DNA of 45,665 nucleotides from Agathobaculum desmolans ATCC 43058. Its GTDB lineage: Bacteria > Bacillota > Clostridia > Oscillospirales > Butyricicoccaceae. The notes beneath the pieces are model-generated. The model was not told the origin of the DNA and did no database searches. It saw only the letters and a program-made list of their open reading frames with translations. The stretch is from the NCBI RefSeq assembly GCF_000701665.1, contig NZ_JNJN01000022.1:1-45665 (forward strand), read 5' to 3'. Position numbers and translations under genes: made by a program. Of the stretch, positions 1 to 8,017 are shown one piece after another; the first letter of the stretch is position 1, and every line of letters begins with the position of its first letter.

Positions 1-308
1 CCCTTTGTTTTATATTTTTGAACCCATTGATACAATAGTCTATCTTGAATACCGGCCTCGATTGCCACTGACACACAGGATTTCCCGGACATTACTTGGG
101 ATACTAGTTCTAGCCGTTCTTCTGGTGTCCAGTTCCTATTGAAATTTTTGTGTTTCAGTGCTTCTGGACCGCGGCTATCCTCTGTTCTTACCCATAGTCT
201 CACTTTATCTCGAAAGGATTTATCGCTAATACCTTCTGGCGTTTCTGGCCATTTTCCTTCTCGATACATTTCTACACATTTCCTTTTATACTCATATGTG
301 TACCGCAT
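1..308 (-). CDS. IS3-family transposase OrfA-like N-terminal protein (partial)
   Basis: The frame opens with ATG at 308 on the minus strand and stays open for 102 codons to the window edge, so the stop lies outside. It begins MRYTYEYKRKCVEMYREGKW and continues with W-V-R, N-W-T-P-E-E-R and later Q-W-V-Q-K-Y. This pattern is typical of the helix-turn-helix OrfA of IS3-type elements, which binds the terminal repeats and is joined to the DDE catalytic OrfB by frameshifting. Base composition is clearly more AT-rich than in the lysA operon next to it, as expected of a mobile element. The catalytic part is not visible, so activity cannot be judged. Confidence 0.7.
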   Translation of the reverse strand, partial: MRYTYEYKRKCVEMYREGKWPETPEGISDKSFRDKVRLWVRTEDSRGPEALKHKNFNRNWTPEERLELVSQVMSGKSCVSVAIEAGIQDRLLYQWVQKYKTK

Positions 309-313
309 AATAA

Positions 314-347
314 TACCCCCTCTACTGGGTGTCCAGTAAAGGGGGTA
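314..347. repeat. Palindrome at the IS terminus
   Basis: TACCCCCTCTACTGG and CCAGTAAAGGGGGTA pair across a GTGT loop, with one wobble position. The palindrome lies just inside the IS end and upstream of the orfA start. It may block read-through transcription into the transposase gene or serve as a transposase recognition site. Confidence 0.6.
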
Positions 348-353
348 CATATC

Positions 354-380
354 AAACGGGGTGCTGTGGCACTCCGTTTT
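354..380. terminator. Hairpin between lysA and the IS end, possible terminator
   Basis: AAACGGGGTGC and GCACTCCGTTT pair across a TGTG loop. The plus strand continues with TATTTT. The minus strand, which is the direction of lysA, continues with GATATG and has no T-run. It lies 14 bp past the lysA stop. Position suggests the end of the lysA operon, but the T-tract favours termination of plus-strand transcripts. Confidence 0.5.
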
Positions 381-393
381 ATTTTGCGGTTGT

Positions 394-1659
394 TTACTGC
401 GGATCGTTAAACAATCCGGTAAAGTCCAGTGTAGAGAAATAATCCTGTGGCGTTTCTGCGCGGCGGATCAGTTCGACTGAGCCGTCCTCGCACAGCAGAA
501 GCTCTGCGGAACGGAGCTTGCCGTTATAGTTGTAGCCCATCGAAAAGCCGTGTGCGCCCGTATCGTGGATATATACGTAATCACCGATATCGATGCGGGG
601 GAGGTTGCGGTCGATAGCGAACTTATCGTTGTTTTCACACAGGCCGCCGGTTACATCATAGGTGCGGTCGTGCAGGGCATCCTCCTTGCCGAGCACGGTG
701 ATGTGATGATAGGCGCCGTACATGGCCGGACGCATCAGGTTGGCAGCGCAGGCATCCAGACCGGCATATTCCTTGTAGGTATGCTTGTGGTGGATGCACT
801 TGGCGACCAGAGCACCGTATGGACCAAGGATGAAGCGGCCCATTTCAGAGTAGATCGAAATATCGCCCATACCGGCCGGCACAAGGATCTCCTCAAAGGC
901 GCGGCGCACGCCGTCACCGATCACCATAATATCACTCGGCTCCTGCCACGGGCGGTAGGGGATACCGACGCCGCCGGACAGGTTGATAAAGGCAATATGC
1001 ACGCCGGTTTCCTTCTGCACGTCAACAGCAAGCTTAAACAGGATGCGCGCCAGTGCAGGATAATATTCGTTAGCAACCGTGTTGGATGCCAGAAATGCGT
1101 GGATACCGAAGTGCTTAACACCTTTTCCCTTCATATATTTGAAGGCTTCGATCAGCTGTTCGCGCGTCATGCCGTATTTGGCTTCCTGCGGGGTATCCAT
1201 GATCTCGTTTTCCAGCACGAAATCACCGCCGGGGTTGAAACGGCAGGACATGGTTTCTTTCCATTCGCCGATGCGGTCGTAATAGTCCAGATGGGTGATA
1301 TCGTCAAAATTGATGATGGCGTCCAGGTCGGAAGCAAGCTTGAAATCCTCATCCGGGGTCACGTTGGAAGAAAACATGATATCGTGCCCGGTGATGCCGC
1401 AGGCACGGCTCATTAGCAGTTCAGTGTAGCTGGAACAGTCGCAGCCGAAGCCCTCTTCATGCAGGATCTGCAGCAGGCGGGGCGTGGGGGTGGCCTTTAC
1501 AGCAAAGTACTCCTTAAATCCCGGATTCCAGGCAAATGCCGCCTTTACCTTGCGGGCATTTTCGCGGATGGCTTTTTCATCGTAGATGTGGAAGGGGGTA
1601 GGATAGGTTTTGACGATTTCCTGCACCTGCGGCAGGGTCAAAAAAGGTTTCTTTTCCAT
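394..1659 (-). CDS. lysA: Diaminopimelate decarboxylase
   Basis: This 421-residue fold-type III PLP enzyme decarboxylates meso-diaminopimelate to L-lysine, the last step of lysine synthesis. The PLP lysine is K55 in YFAVKATPTP. H187 lies in GIHAF, the phosphate-binding glycines in LSGGVGIPY (about 228-235), and the active-site cysteine pair is C341-E342 in GGLCENND. Length matches the family. The start at 1659 is preceded by AGGAAGAAAGG. It is the last gene of a minus-strand run with the DUF3006, MBL and PutP genes, separated from the DUF3006 gene by 29 bp. Related PLP enzymes such as carboxynorspermidine decarboxylase are possible, but the sequence fits the clostridial LysA type better. Confidence 0.85.
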   Translation of the reverse strand: MEKKPFLTLPQVQEIVKTYPTPFHIYDEKAIRENARKVKAAFAWNPGFKEYFAVKATPTPRLLQILHEEGFGCDCSSYTELLMSRACGITGHDIMFSSNVTPDEDFKLASDLDAIINFDDITHLDYYDRIGEWKETMSCRFNPGGDFVLENEIMDTPQEAKYGMTREQLIEAFKYMKGKGVKHFGIHAFLASNTVANEYYPALARILFKLAVDVQKETGVHIAFINLSGGVGIPYRPWQEPSDIMVIGDGVRRAFEEILVPAGMGDISIYSEMGRFILGPYGALVAKCIHHKHTYKEYAGLDACAANLMRPAMYGAYHHITVLGKEDALHDRTYDVTGGLCENNDKFAIDRNLPRIDIGDYVYIHDTGAHGFSMGYNYNGKLRSAELLLCEDGSVELIRRAETPQDYFSTLDFTGLFNDPQ

Positions 1660-1688
1660 TGGTATATGCCTTTCTTCCTGTGGGGATT

Positions 1689-1922
1689 TTATTCGTCGAT
1701 TTGCTTGCCGAGGATGCGCTCGAAGCGGCGGCGCATATCATCTTCAATTCGCTGGGTTTCGATCTGGTCAACTTCAACGATGCGGCCGTCCCGTACGATG
1801 ACGACCATGCCCTCTCCCAGCATGGCAGGCGCTTCTGCCCGGGGGAAATTCACCATGGTTCCGTTGATTTCAACAACAACAAAGTCGCCTTCGAAGCGGT
1901 CGACAATTCCGGTCTGTTTCAT
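1689..1922 (-). CDS. DUF3006 domain protein
   Basis: A 77-residue protein starting MKQTGIVDRFEGDFVVVEI. It carries the short all-beta DUF3006 pattern (VDRFEGDFVVVE, then a Met-rich GEGMVVIVRDGRIVEVD segment) and a charged C-terminal helix (RIEDDMRRRFERILGK). The function of the family is unknown. Its genes often lie next to ComEC-like metallo-beta-lactamase genes, as here, where it overlaps the upstream MBL gene by ATGA. The start is supported by AAGGAGG seven bases upstream. A role as partner or regulator of the MBL protein is inference from position. Confidence 0.85.
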   Translation of the reverse strand: MKQTGIVDRFEGDFVVVEINGTMVNFPRAEAPAMLGEGMVVIVRDGRIVEVDQIETQRIEDDMRRRFERILGKQIDE

Positions 1923-2788
1923 GCAGCGTCCTCCTTGTCTGATGCCGGCAGGTGGAGCGGGAGGACGACCGTACCCTGCTCCGCAGTGATGCGGATATCG
2001 TCCACGCCCGCAAGGGACAGGTTTTGCAGCGTTTGTTTGCTGGGATGGCCGTAATCGTTATCCACACCGCAGGAGATAACGGCTACGGAGGGCTGAACCG
2101 TGCGCAGGAACGCTTCCGAGGAAGAGGTAGCCGCGCCGTGGTGCCCGACCTTTAACACATCGCAGCGGAGCTGCGGATGGTGCGTCAGCAGGGAGCGCTC
2201 GGCAGGCGTTTCCGCATCGCCCATGAACAGCACGGTTTGCCCCGCACGGAACAGGGTAATCAGCGAACGGTCGTTAAGCTCTTTGGCGGATACATCATCC
2301 GCCGGACCAAGGAAGGTGAGAGCCGCACCGGAATCGAATTCCAGTGTCTCTCCATCTTCCGGGATGGTGGGCTGTATGCCGGCAGCTTCCAGTGCGTCCA
2401 GCATATCCCTGTAAGTGGCGGTATTCTGGGTTTCCGGTCCCATATAGAAGTGGGTGGGGGAAAAGGCCTGAATCACCTGTGCCATGCCGCCGATGTGGTC
2501 GGCGTGCGGATGGGTGGCAACGGCGGCGTACAGCTCGGTTACGCCAAGCTCCTTCAGATAGCGGACAACAGTGCCGCCGCTTTCGGCTGTGCCGGCGTCG
2601 ATCAACACGGCCTGTCCGCCGGACAGCAGCAGGGAGGCGTCCCCCTGACCGACATCAATAAAGTGTACGGCGGTTTCCTGCGTCAGCTCACGCGGTGTGA
2701 GAAGATCGCCGCCGACAAGCTGCACGCCGCTGAGTGCGAGCACCAGTGCGGCCGCAGCCCACAGAATCTTGCGTAGTTTATGCTTCAT
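1919..2788 (-). CDS. ComEC/Rec2-like metallo-beta-lactamase-fold hydrolase, exported
   Basis: A 289-residue protein with an N-terminal hydrophobic segment (about residues 9-27) that acts as a signal peptide or anchor, so the enzyme should face the cell exterior. The MBL domain shows VHFIDVGQGDA (42-51), the zinc motif H93-x-H95-x-D97-H98, MGDA with D191, and VGHH with H216-H217. This is the stand-alone form of the domain found at the C terminus of the competence protein ComEC, with no membrane channel attached. Such proteins are proposed to be nucleases or phosphodiesterases; the substrate here is unknown. It overlaps both neighbours by 4 bp, which implies translational coupling with the DUF3006 and symporter genes. 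Confidence 0.85.
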   Translation of the reverse strand: MKHKLRKILWAAAALVLALSGVQLVGGDLLTPRELTQETAVHFIDVGQGDASLLLSGGQAVLIDAGTAESGGTVVRYLKELGVTELYAAVATHPHADHIGGMAQVIQAFSPTHFYMGPETQNTATYRDMLDALEAAGIQPTIPEDGETLEFDSGAALTFLGPADDVSAKELNDRSLITLFRAGQTVLFMGDAETPAERSLLTHHPQLRCDVLKVGHHGAATSSSEAFLRTVQPSVAVISCGVDNDYGHPSKQTLQNLSLAGVDDIRITAEQGTVVLPLHLPASDKEDAA

Positions 2789-4332
2789 TCGTTTTCAAGT
2801 GCTCCGTGTGCACGCGCCTGTTCAAATTCATCCAGAATGGACTGCTCCGGCGCTTTGGTGAGCAGGCTGACGACAAAAATCGTGACGATACCGGCTACAA
2901 AGGCGGGCAGAAGCTCGTAGATGCCAAACACGCCGCCCATCGGCTTAAGCAGGTACTTCCATGCGAATACCGAAACGCCGCCGACAACCATGCCGGCGAT
3001 TGCGCCGGGCAGGGTGGTGCGCTTCCAGAACAGCGAACAGATCACGACCGGGCCGAAGCTGGCGCCGAAACCGGCCCACGCAAAGGAAACAATACCGAAG
3101 ATCGAGCTGTTCGGGTCACGCGCAATAATCACGCCGAGCACCGCAATGACGATAACGGTCAGGCGGGCGAACAGCATGGATGCTTTCTCCGATACTTTGA
3201 GATGGAGGGTTTCCAGCAGCAGGTTCTGTGAAACGCTGGACGATGCGGCCAGCAGCTGGGAGTCTGCCGTGGACATGGTACTGGCCAGAATACCGGCAAG
3301 GATCAGGCCGGCGATCAGCGCGGGGATCGGGCCATAGCTGGAAAGGAAATCAGCGATGCGGACGATGATGGTTTCGGAATCCGCGCCGCTCAGCTGCGCC
3401 AGCGTGCCGTTGGCGCTGAGCGTGCGGCCAACAATGCCGATCATAACGGCAACTGCCATGGCGATCACAACCCAGACCGAACCGACGCGGCGGGACAGCT
3501 TGAGCTTGTTTTCGTCCTCAATCGCCATAAAGCGCAGCAGGATGTGCGGCATGCCGAAGTAGCCGAGTCCCCACGCCAGTGTGGAAACAATGGTAAGCGC
3601 ACCGTAGGGTGAGGCACTGCCGGTGGAGGCGGAATACGTAGCGGTCATAGAGAGATAGCCGGGCAGATTGCGGACATTGTCCATTACAGCGTCGATACCA
3701 CCGGCTGAAACTGTGGAGAACCCGAGCACAAACAGGATCGCAAAAGTCATGATAATGCTCTGGATGAAGTCGGTCGTCGATGCGGCGAGAAAACCGCCGG
3801 CAGCCGTATAGCCGACGATAATGATTGCCGAAACGATCATAGCCGCCATATAGTTGATGCCGAACAGCGAGGAGAACAGCTTGCCGCAGGCCGCGAAACC
3901 GGAGGCGGTATACGGAATAAAGAAAATAATGATGATCAGCGCGGCAATAGCGGACAGGATATTGTTTTTATCGTGGAAACGGCGGGAGAAAAACTGCGGC
4001 AGTGTGTACGAGCCGGTGATGTGCGTATACCGGCGCAGCCGCTTGGCGGTGAACAGCCAGTTCAGGTAGGTGCCGATGGCAAGGCCGAGCGCGGTCCAGC
4101 CGACATCGCACAGACCGGATAAGTAAGCCAGACCGGGCAGACCCATCAGCAGATAACTGGACATATCCGAGGCCTCTGCACTCATCGCTGTGACAAGCGG
4201 CCCGAGCTTGCGGCCGCCGAGATAAAAATCCGAGGCGGATTCGTTCTTTTTGGCAAAATGGAAGCCGACCACCAGCATGCCTATCAGATAGACAACGATG
4301 GAGATCAGAATACAAATGGATGCAGTACTCAT
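2785..4332 (-). CDS. putP: Sodium/proline symporter, PutP type
   Basis: A 515-residue SSS-family membrane protein of about 13 transmembrane helices. The N terminus has FYLGGRKLGPLVTAMSAEASDMSSYLLMG in outline, the Na+/proline site region of PutP, followed by the TLPQFFSRRF loop. Length and motifs match PutP, which imports proline with Na+. It is the promoter-proximal gene of the lysA run; a TTGCAA-17-TATAAT promoter lies upstream and AGGGGT precedes the ATG. Its neighbour across a 235-bp gap is the proB/proA operon, so proline uptake and synthesis are adjacent. Substrate assignment within the SSS family from sequence alone is likely but not certain. Confidence 0.85.
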   Translation of the reverse strand: MSTASICILISIVVYLIGMLVVGFHFAKKNESASDFYLGGRKLGPLVTAMSAEASDMSSYLLMGLPGLAYLSGLCDVGWTALGLAIGTYLNWLFTAKRLRRYTHITGSYTLPQFFSRRFHDKNNILSAIAALIIIIFFIPYTASGFAACGKLFSSLFGINYMAAMIVSAIIIVGYTAAGGFLAASTTDFIQSIIMTFAILFVLGFSTVSAGGIDAVMDNVRNLPGYLSMTATYSASTGSASPYGALTIVSTLAWGLGYFGMPHILLRFMAIEDENKLKLSRRVGSVWVVIAMAVAVMIGIVGRTLSANGTLAQLSGADSETIIVRIADFLSSYGPIPALIAGLILAGILASTMSTADSQLLAASSSVSQNLLLETLHLKVSEKASMLFARLTVIVIAVLGVIIARDPNSSIFGIVSFAWAGFGASFGPVVICSLFWKRTTLPGAIAGMVVGGVSVFAWKYLLKPMGGVFGIYELLPAFVAGIVTIFVVSLLTKAPEQSILDEFEQARAHGALENE

Positions 4333-4421
4333 AGTTTACCCCTTACTTTGTGAAATCAGGCAAAACCGGCCGGTAAAATAAAACCGCACTGCCGGTATGC
4401 CCCGCGTATGGACTTCTGATT

Positions 4422-4450
4422 ATTATACCCGAAAACGAATTTTATTGCAA
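4422..4450 (-). promoter_or_regulatory. Sigma-A promoter of the putP-lysA operon
   Basis: On the minus strand, TTGCAA (4450-4445) and TATAAT (4427-4422) are separated by 17 bp, about 90 bp ahead of the putP start. Both boxes are near consensus. Confidence 0.75.
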
Positions 4451-4504
4451 TAAATCGCAGAAAGAAACCGGTTGTCGGGAGCAATTTGACAAAACGCACA
4501 ATAG

Positions 4505-4524
4505 CCCCGCAACTTTGTGCGGGG
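4505..4524. terminator. Hairpin after the CYTH gene
   Basis: CCCCGCA and TGCGGGG pair across ACTTTG, between the 3' end of the pro operon and the putP promoter. The minus-strand tail (CTATTGTGCGTTTTG) is only loosely T-rich, so termination is plausible but not strong. Confidence 0.45.
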
Positions 4525-4567
4525 TAATTGGGAGCAATGCTGGATGCGGAGAAAAGGGGAAAGCAGG

Positions 4568-5173
4568 TTACAGCGCGATTGCGCGTGCCAGCTTGCTTTC
4601 CGGTTCCGGAACGAGGGAGAGGTGCTCGGCCAGCTCGGCAGCAAGCACGTGAAAGGTTTGTTCGCTGCCGGCAACATATTCCAGCTCGATCTCGCACAGT
4701 GGAGCGGTACGGCCCCCATGCCGCAGGGTTCCTTCGTCCAGCGCCAGCTCGCAGACGGTGTCCCCCTCCTGCAGCAGGATGGCGCAGCGGCGAAAATCCA
4801 CTTCGCAGATCAGCTCAAGCGGTGCGGCGCTTGCCTGTGCACACAGCTCACGGGGGGCGCCATGTGCAGGCAGACGGGACAGGCCTTCCTGCACGGAGGC
4901 AGCTTCGCATTGGTATTCCTCATGTGCCCGCATTCCGGCGGGAGTATTTTGGTTGCGCAGCTTTAAGCAGCAGACGCTGCGGTCGTTTTCCCGCCGCAGG
5001 CGCAGCGCAGCCTGACGGCTGTGCAGCAGTCCGTCCAGTGTATCATAATACCGGGACTGCATGTGGATCGTGCGGCTTTGGCTGCCGATGCGGGAGGAGG
5101 CCCACAGCAGCGCCTGACCGAGCAGCCAGTCGTTTGCACGCCATTTGTATTCCTTCTCCATGGTTTTATTCAT
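4568..5173 (-). CDS. CYTH-domain protein (triphosphate tunnel metalloenzyme-like)
   Basis: A 201-residue protein starting MNKTMEKEYKW. The E6-x-E8-x-K10 pattern is the ExExK signature of the CYTH/TTM superfamily, which binds triphosphates inside a beta tunnel. Further acidic and basic strands follow, such as ALRLRREND, CEVDF, CEIELEYV, and the closing ESKLARAI. Known activities in the family include inorganic triphosphatase, thiamine triphosphatase and class IV adenylate cyclase; the substrate here cannot be told. The ATG at 5173 overlaps the proA stop (ATGA). The second ATG at 5161 has no ribosome binding site, so the first is preferred. It is the last gene of the pro operon, a linkage with no obvious metabolic reason. 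Confidence 0.8.
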   Translation of the reverse strand: MNKTMEKEYKWRANDWLLGQALLWASSRIGSQSRTIHMQSRYYDTLDGLLHSRQAALRLRRENDRSVCCLKLRNQNTPAGMRAHEEYQCEAASVQEGLSRLPAHGAPRELCAQASAAPLELICEVDFRRCAILLQEGDTVCELALDEGTLRHGGRTAPLCEIELEYVAGSEQTFHVLAAELAEHLSLVPEPESKLARAIAL

Positions 5174-6420
5174 TCTCGCACCTGTCCGTTTCCGTAGATG
5201 ATAAATTTGGTTGTGGTCAGCGCGGTCAGTCCCATCGGGCCGCGCGCGTGCAGCTTTTGGGTGGATATGCCGATCTCTGCACCGAAGCCGAACTCGAACC
5301 CATCGGTAAAACGGGTGGAGGCGTTGACGTAGACGGCTGCCGCATCCACCTCTTCCAGAAAACGCTGGGAGGATGCATAGTCCTGCGTGACGATGCATTC
5401 CGAGTGGCCGGTGTTGAAGCGGTTGATATGGCCGATCGCTTCGTCGAGCGAATCGACGACCCTGCACGAAATCTCATACCCGAGGTATTCGCGGGCGTAG
5501 TCTTCATCGGTCGCGGGCAGGACAGTGTCCCCGAGGATCGCCATCGTGCGGGGACAGCCGTGAATGGCAACACCGCTCGGCGCAAGGCCTGCCGCTGCCA
5601 TGGGGAGGAACTGCGCTGCCGAATCCCGGTGCACCAGCAGGCTTTCCGCCGCATTGCACACGCTCGGGCGCTGGCATTTGGCATTGACAAGGATACGCTG
5701 CGCCATGTCGAGATCGGCGGACGCATCCACATACACGTGGCAGTTGCCGGTGCCGGTTTCGATCACCGGCACGGTCGCGTTCATGACGACCGAACGGATC
5801 AGCCCGGCTCCGCCGCGCGGGATGAGCACGTCCAGATAACCGTTGAGATTCATCATCTGGTTCGCGCTGTCGCGCGTGGTATCCTCGACCAGATTGATTG
5901 CGTTTTCGGGCAGCCCCTCGGCGCAGAGGGCGGCGCGCATCAGCCGTGTCAGGCACAGGGAGGAATGAAAAGCCTCCTTACCGCCGCGCAGGATGCAGGC
6001 TGAACCTGCTTTGAAGCATAAAGCGGCGGCATCCACCGTTACATTGGGACGTGCTTCGTAAATAATGCCGATCACGCCCATGGGGACGCGCTTCTGCCCG
6101 ATATTCAATCCGCCGGGGGTTTTGCGCATCCAAAGCACTTCTCCGATCGGGTCGGGCAGGGCGGCAACCTGACGGCAGCCCTCCGCAATGCCCTCGATCC
6201 GGGCACGGTTAAGCGTCAGCCGGTCGATCAGGCCGTCGCTGAGGCCGTTTGCACGGCCGTTTTCAATATCGGTGCGGTTTGCGGCGATGATTTCATCTGC
6301 ATGGTCGGTCAGCGCCTGCGCAATGGCAAGCAGGCCGCGGTTTTTCTCTTTGGTGCCGAGACGGGCCACCGCATGCTTAACACGGCGTGCCTCCTCAGCG
6401 ATCTCCATCAGTTGGCGCAT
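5170..6420 (-). CDS. proA: Gamma-glutamyl phosphate reductase
   Basis: A 416-residue aldehyde-dehydrogenase-fold enzyme that reduces gamma-glutamyl phosphate to glutamate-5-semialdehyde with NADPH, the second step of proline synthesis. Recognisable segments are GVIGIIYEARPNVT (about 115-128), PRGGAGLI (201-208), ETGTGNCH (221-228) and the catalytic cysteine C255 in RPSVCNAAE. The C-terminal TRFTDGFEFGFGAEIGIST is typical of ProA. Length is standard. A GAGGTAA site lies seven bases before the ATG. It follows proB with a small membrane-peptide gene in between and overlaps the CYTH gene by 4 bp. Confidence 0.95.
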   Translation of the reverse strand: MRQLMEIAEEARRVKHAVARLGTKEKNRGLLAIAQALTDHADEIIAANRTDIENGRANGLSDGLIDRLTLNRARIEGIAEGCRQVAALPDPIGEVLWMRKTPGGLNIGQKRVPMGVIGIIYEARPNVTVDAAALCFKAGSACILRGGKEAFHSSLCLTRLMRAALCAEGLPENAINLVEDTTRDSANQMMNLNGYLDVLIPRGGAGLIRSVVMNATVPVIETGTGNCHVYVDASADLDMAQRILVNAKCQRPSVCNAAESLLVHRDSAAQFLPMAAAGLAPSGVAIHGCPRTMAILGDTVLPATDEDYAREYLGYEISCRVVDSLDEAIGHINRFNTGHSECIVTQDYASSQRFLEEVDAAAVYVNASTRFTDGFEFGFGAEIGISTQKLHARGPMGLTALTTTKFIIYGNGQVRE

Positions 6421-6467
6421 AGGGGATTACCTCGATTCTGTCAGTTGGGAACAAAGGGGAAAACGGC

Positions 6468-6617
6468 TCAGCCCAGCCAGCCGTTGTAATAGGCCTGCAC
6501 GCCCAGAAATGCGCCGATGGCTGCACCGATCAGTGCAGCGGCGATCTGCGCTTTGGAGAACAGGCGGGTGTGCATGCCGCACAGAACATCTGTCAGGCGG
6601 CGGCGCGGTTTGGTCAT
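6468..6617 (-). CDS. 49-residue predicted membrane peptide between proB and proA
   Basis: This gene is too short for most ORF filters but well supported. An ATG at 6617 overlaps the proB stop (ATGA), and the strong site GGGAGGTGG (6633-6625) lies eight bases upstream. The product starts MTKPRRRLTDVLCGMHTRLF and has one hydrophobic glycine/alanine-rich helix at about residues 23-41, then AYYNGWLG at the C terminus. The basic N terminus suggests N-in topology. I do not recognise the family. Position between ProB and ProA could mean a membrane tether or regulator of the proline enzymes, but that is inference. It ends 47 bp before proA. Confidence 0.7.
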   Translation of the reverse strand: MTKPRRRLTDVLCGMHTRLFSKAQIAAALIGAAIGAFLGVQAYYNGWLG

Positions 6618-7423
6618 GTTTTGTCCACCTCCCGGGAAAACAGCGTGCCGACAGGCTTGCCGTCGACGATGTCATACAATACGCCGGCCCGGCTGCCGTT
6701 GGCAACCAGCATGGGGATGCCGGCATCCATGCACAGCTCGGCGGCGGTGATTTTGGTGGCCATCCCTCCGGTGCCGTGGGAGGAACCGGCGCCGCCCGCC
6801 ATCCGGCGGATCTTGGCGTCGATTTTGGGCACATGGCCGATCAGCTTGGCCTGCGGGTTTTTGCGCGGGTCGGAATCATACAACCCGTCGATATCCGAAA
6901 AGATGATCAGCAGATCGGCCTCGCACATGCGGGCAACCACGGCGGAAAGCGTGTCGTTATCACCGAAGTTTTCGATGTGCTTAAGCTCGGCGGTGGCAAC
7001 CGTGTCGTTTTCGTTGACGATCGGCACGGCGCCCGTACGCATCAGTGCGGTGAAGGTGTTGTGGATGTTCTGCCGCTGGTCATCATCAATAATGTTTTCG
7101 CGTGTAAGCAGGATCTGCGCGACGTTGATCCCATATTCAAGGAACATTTTATCGTATATATGCATCAGTTCACACTGGCCGACAGCGGCGGCGGCCTGCT
7201 TGACAGCCAGCTCGCGGGGACGCTCGGTCAGACCGAGCTTGGATGCACCAACGGTAACAGCGCCCGAGGAAACCAGCACCATTTCAAACCCGCGGTTTTG
7301 CAGGTCGCTGATTGTGCGGACGAGCCGTTCGATGCGGCGGATATTCAGTTTGCCGTTGTCATAGGTCAGGGTTGAGGTACCGACCTTGACAACAATGCGC
7401 CGTATCTCGTTGATATTCAGCAT
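6614..7423 (-). CDS. proB: Glutamate 5-kinase
   Basis: A 269-residue amino-acid-kinase-fold enzyme that phosphorylates glutamate to gamma-glutamyl phosphate, the committed and usually proline-inhibited step. Motifs are VVKVGTSTLT at the N terminus, LVSSGAVTVG (about 56-65), PIVNENDTV and FSDIDGLYDSDPR, then GTGGMATKITAA. The protein ends after the kinase domain and lacks the C-terminal PUA domain of the E. coli enzyme (367 residues), a known shorter type. The start at 7423 has AGGAGGT eight bases upstream; an open extension up to 7630 has no such site and does not look like ProB. Confidence 0.93.
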   Translation of the reverse strand: MLNINEIRRIVVKVGTSTLTYDNGKLNIRRIERLVRTISDLQNRGFEMVLVSSGAVTVGASKLGLTERPRELAVKQAAAAVGQCELMHIYDKMFLEYGINVAQILLTRENIIDDDQRQNIHNTFTALMRTGAVPIVNENDTVATAELKHIENFGDNDTLSAVVARMCEADLLIIFSDIDGLYDSDPRKNPQAKLIGHVPKIDAKIRRMAGGAGSSHGTGGMATKITAAELCMDAGIPMLVANGSRAGVLYDIVDGKPVGTLFSREVDKT

Positions 7424-7494
7424 ACGGACCTCCTGTTGGAGAGCGGGCGGCGCGACAACAAGAGCCGTTCCCGTTCTGATTGATATACACATGT

Positions 7495-7523
7495 ATTGTA
7501 GCACAGCACATGGCTGTACACAA
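7495..7523 (-). promoter_or_regulatory. Promoter of the proB operon
   Basis: On the minus strand, TTGTGT (7523-7518) and TACAAT (7500-7495) are 17 bp apart, with a TGC ahead of the -10 box (extended -10). It lies about 70 bp upstream of proB and is divergent from the zapA promoter. Confidence 0.65.
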
Positions 7524-7624
7524 GGCAAACAAAAATCTTTTGCCTTTTCGTAATCTTTAGACGGAAAAGGGGCTTTTGTAGAAAAAACGCGGCGGGCAGC
7601 TGCGAACTTTGCATATATTTTTTG

Positions 7625-7653
7625 TTCCAAAACGTCGGTTGTTGTGGTATACT
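7625..7653 (+). promoter_or_regulatory. Promoter of the zapA operon
   Basis: An extended -10 box TGGTATACT (hexamer 7648-7653) lies 17 bp after a weak -35 (TTCCAA, 7625-7630), about 55 bp ahead of zapA. The weak -35 is compensated by the TG motif. Confidence 0.55.
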
Positions 7654-7708
7654 ATATTTTATCAAATTATGCCCTTTGAACGAATTTTGCGAAAGGAAGG
7701 GATCAGTC

Positions 7709-8017
7709 ATGGCGAATCGTGTGGTCATTCAGATCGCCGGCCAGCATTATACCATGCTGGCGGATGAATCCGTAGAGTATATGAACGAGGTAGCGGAACT
7801 GGCGCAGCAGACCATCGCTCAGTGCGGCGGTTCGGCGTCGTTTGCGTCCACCCGAGCACTGGCGCTGGCAACGGTCAACCTTGCCGATGAATATATCAAG
7901 GCCAAAACCGCAGCAGAAGCAGCCGAGGGGAAATGCCGTGCGCTCGAGGCGGAAAATGCCGCCTTGCGGCAGCAGGTCAGCCGAGGCGGCAATCATCCCG
8001 GGAACCACCGCAAATGA
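7709..8017 (+). CDS. zapA: Cell division protein ZapA
   Basis: A 102-residue protein. ZapA binds FtsZ and bundles its protofilaments at the division ring. The N-terminal half (VVIQIAGQHYTMLADESVEY, then V-A-E-L-A-Q-Q) is the ZapA head domain. The C-terminal half (AAEAAEGKCRALEAENAALRQQV) is a coiled coil used for dimerisation. An AAAGGAAGGG site precedes the ATG at 7709. The stop overlaps the ATG of the U32 peptidase gene (ATGA). It heads a division and cell-shape operon running to PBP2. Confidence 0.85.
   Translation: MANRVVIQIAGQHYTMLADESVEYMNEVAELAQQTIAQCGGSASFASTRALALATVNLADEYIKAKTAAEAAEGKCRALEAENAALRQQVSRGGNHPGNHRK

Larger units (their letters stand above)
1..349 (-). mobile_element. 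IS3-family insertion sequence, terminal part (cut by window edge)
   Basis: The minus strand starts with TGTACCCCCTTTACTGGACACC-like sequence at 349, which has the TG start and look of an IS3-family terminal inverted repeat. An orfA-type reading frame follows directly inside it. The tip folds into a near-perfect palindrome at 314-347. Only the start of the element is visible, so neither its other end nor any target duplication can be checked. The family call rests on the orfA-like protein and the terminus. Confidence 0.7.

Noticed and set aside
550-1416. Long open frame opposite lysA (and similar long frames opposite iolD, polC, proA, U32 and others)
   Set aside because: These arise from GC-rich codon bias on the real strand. 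None has a ribosome site or family resemblance.
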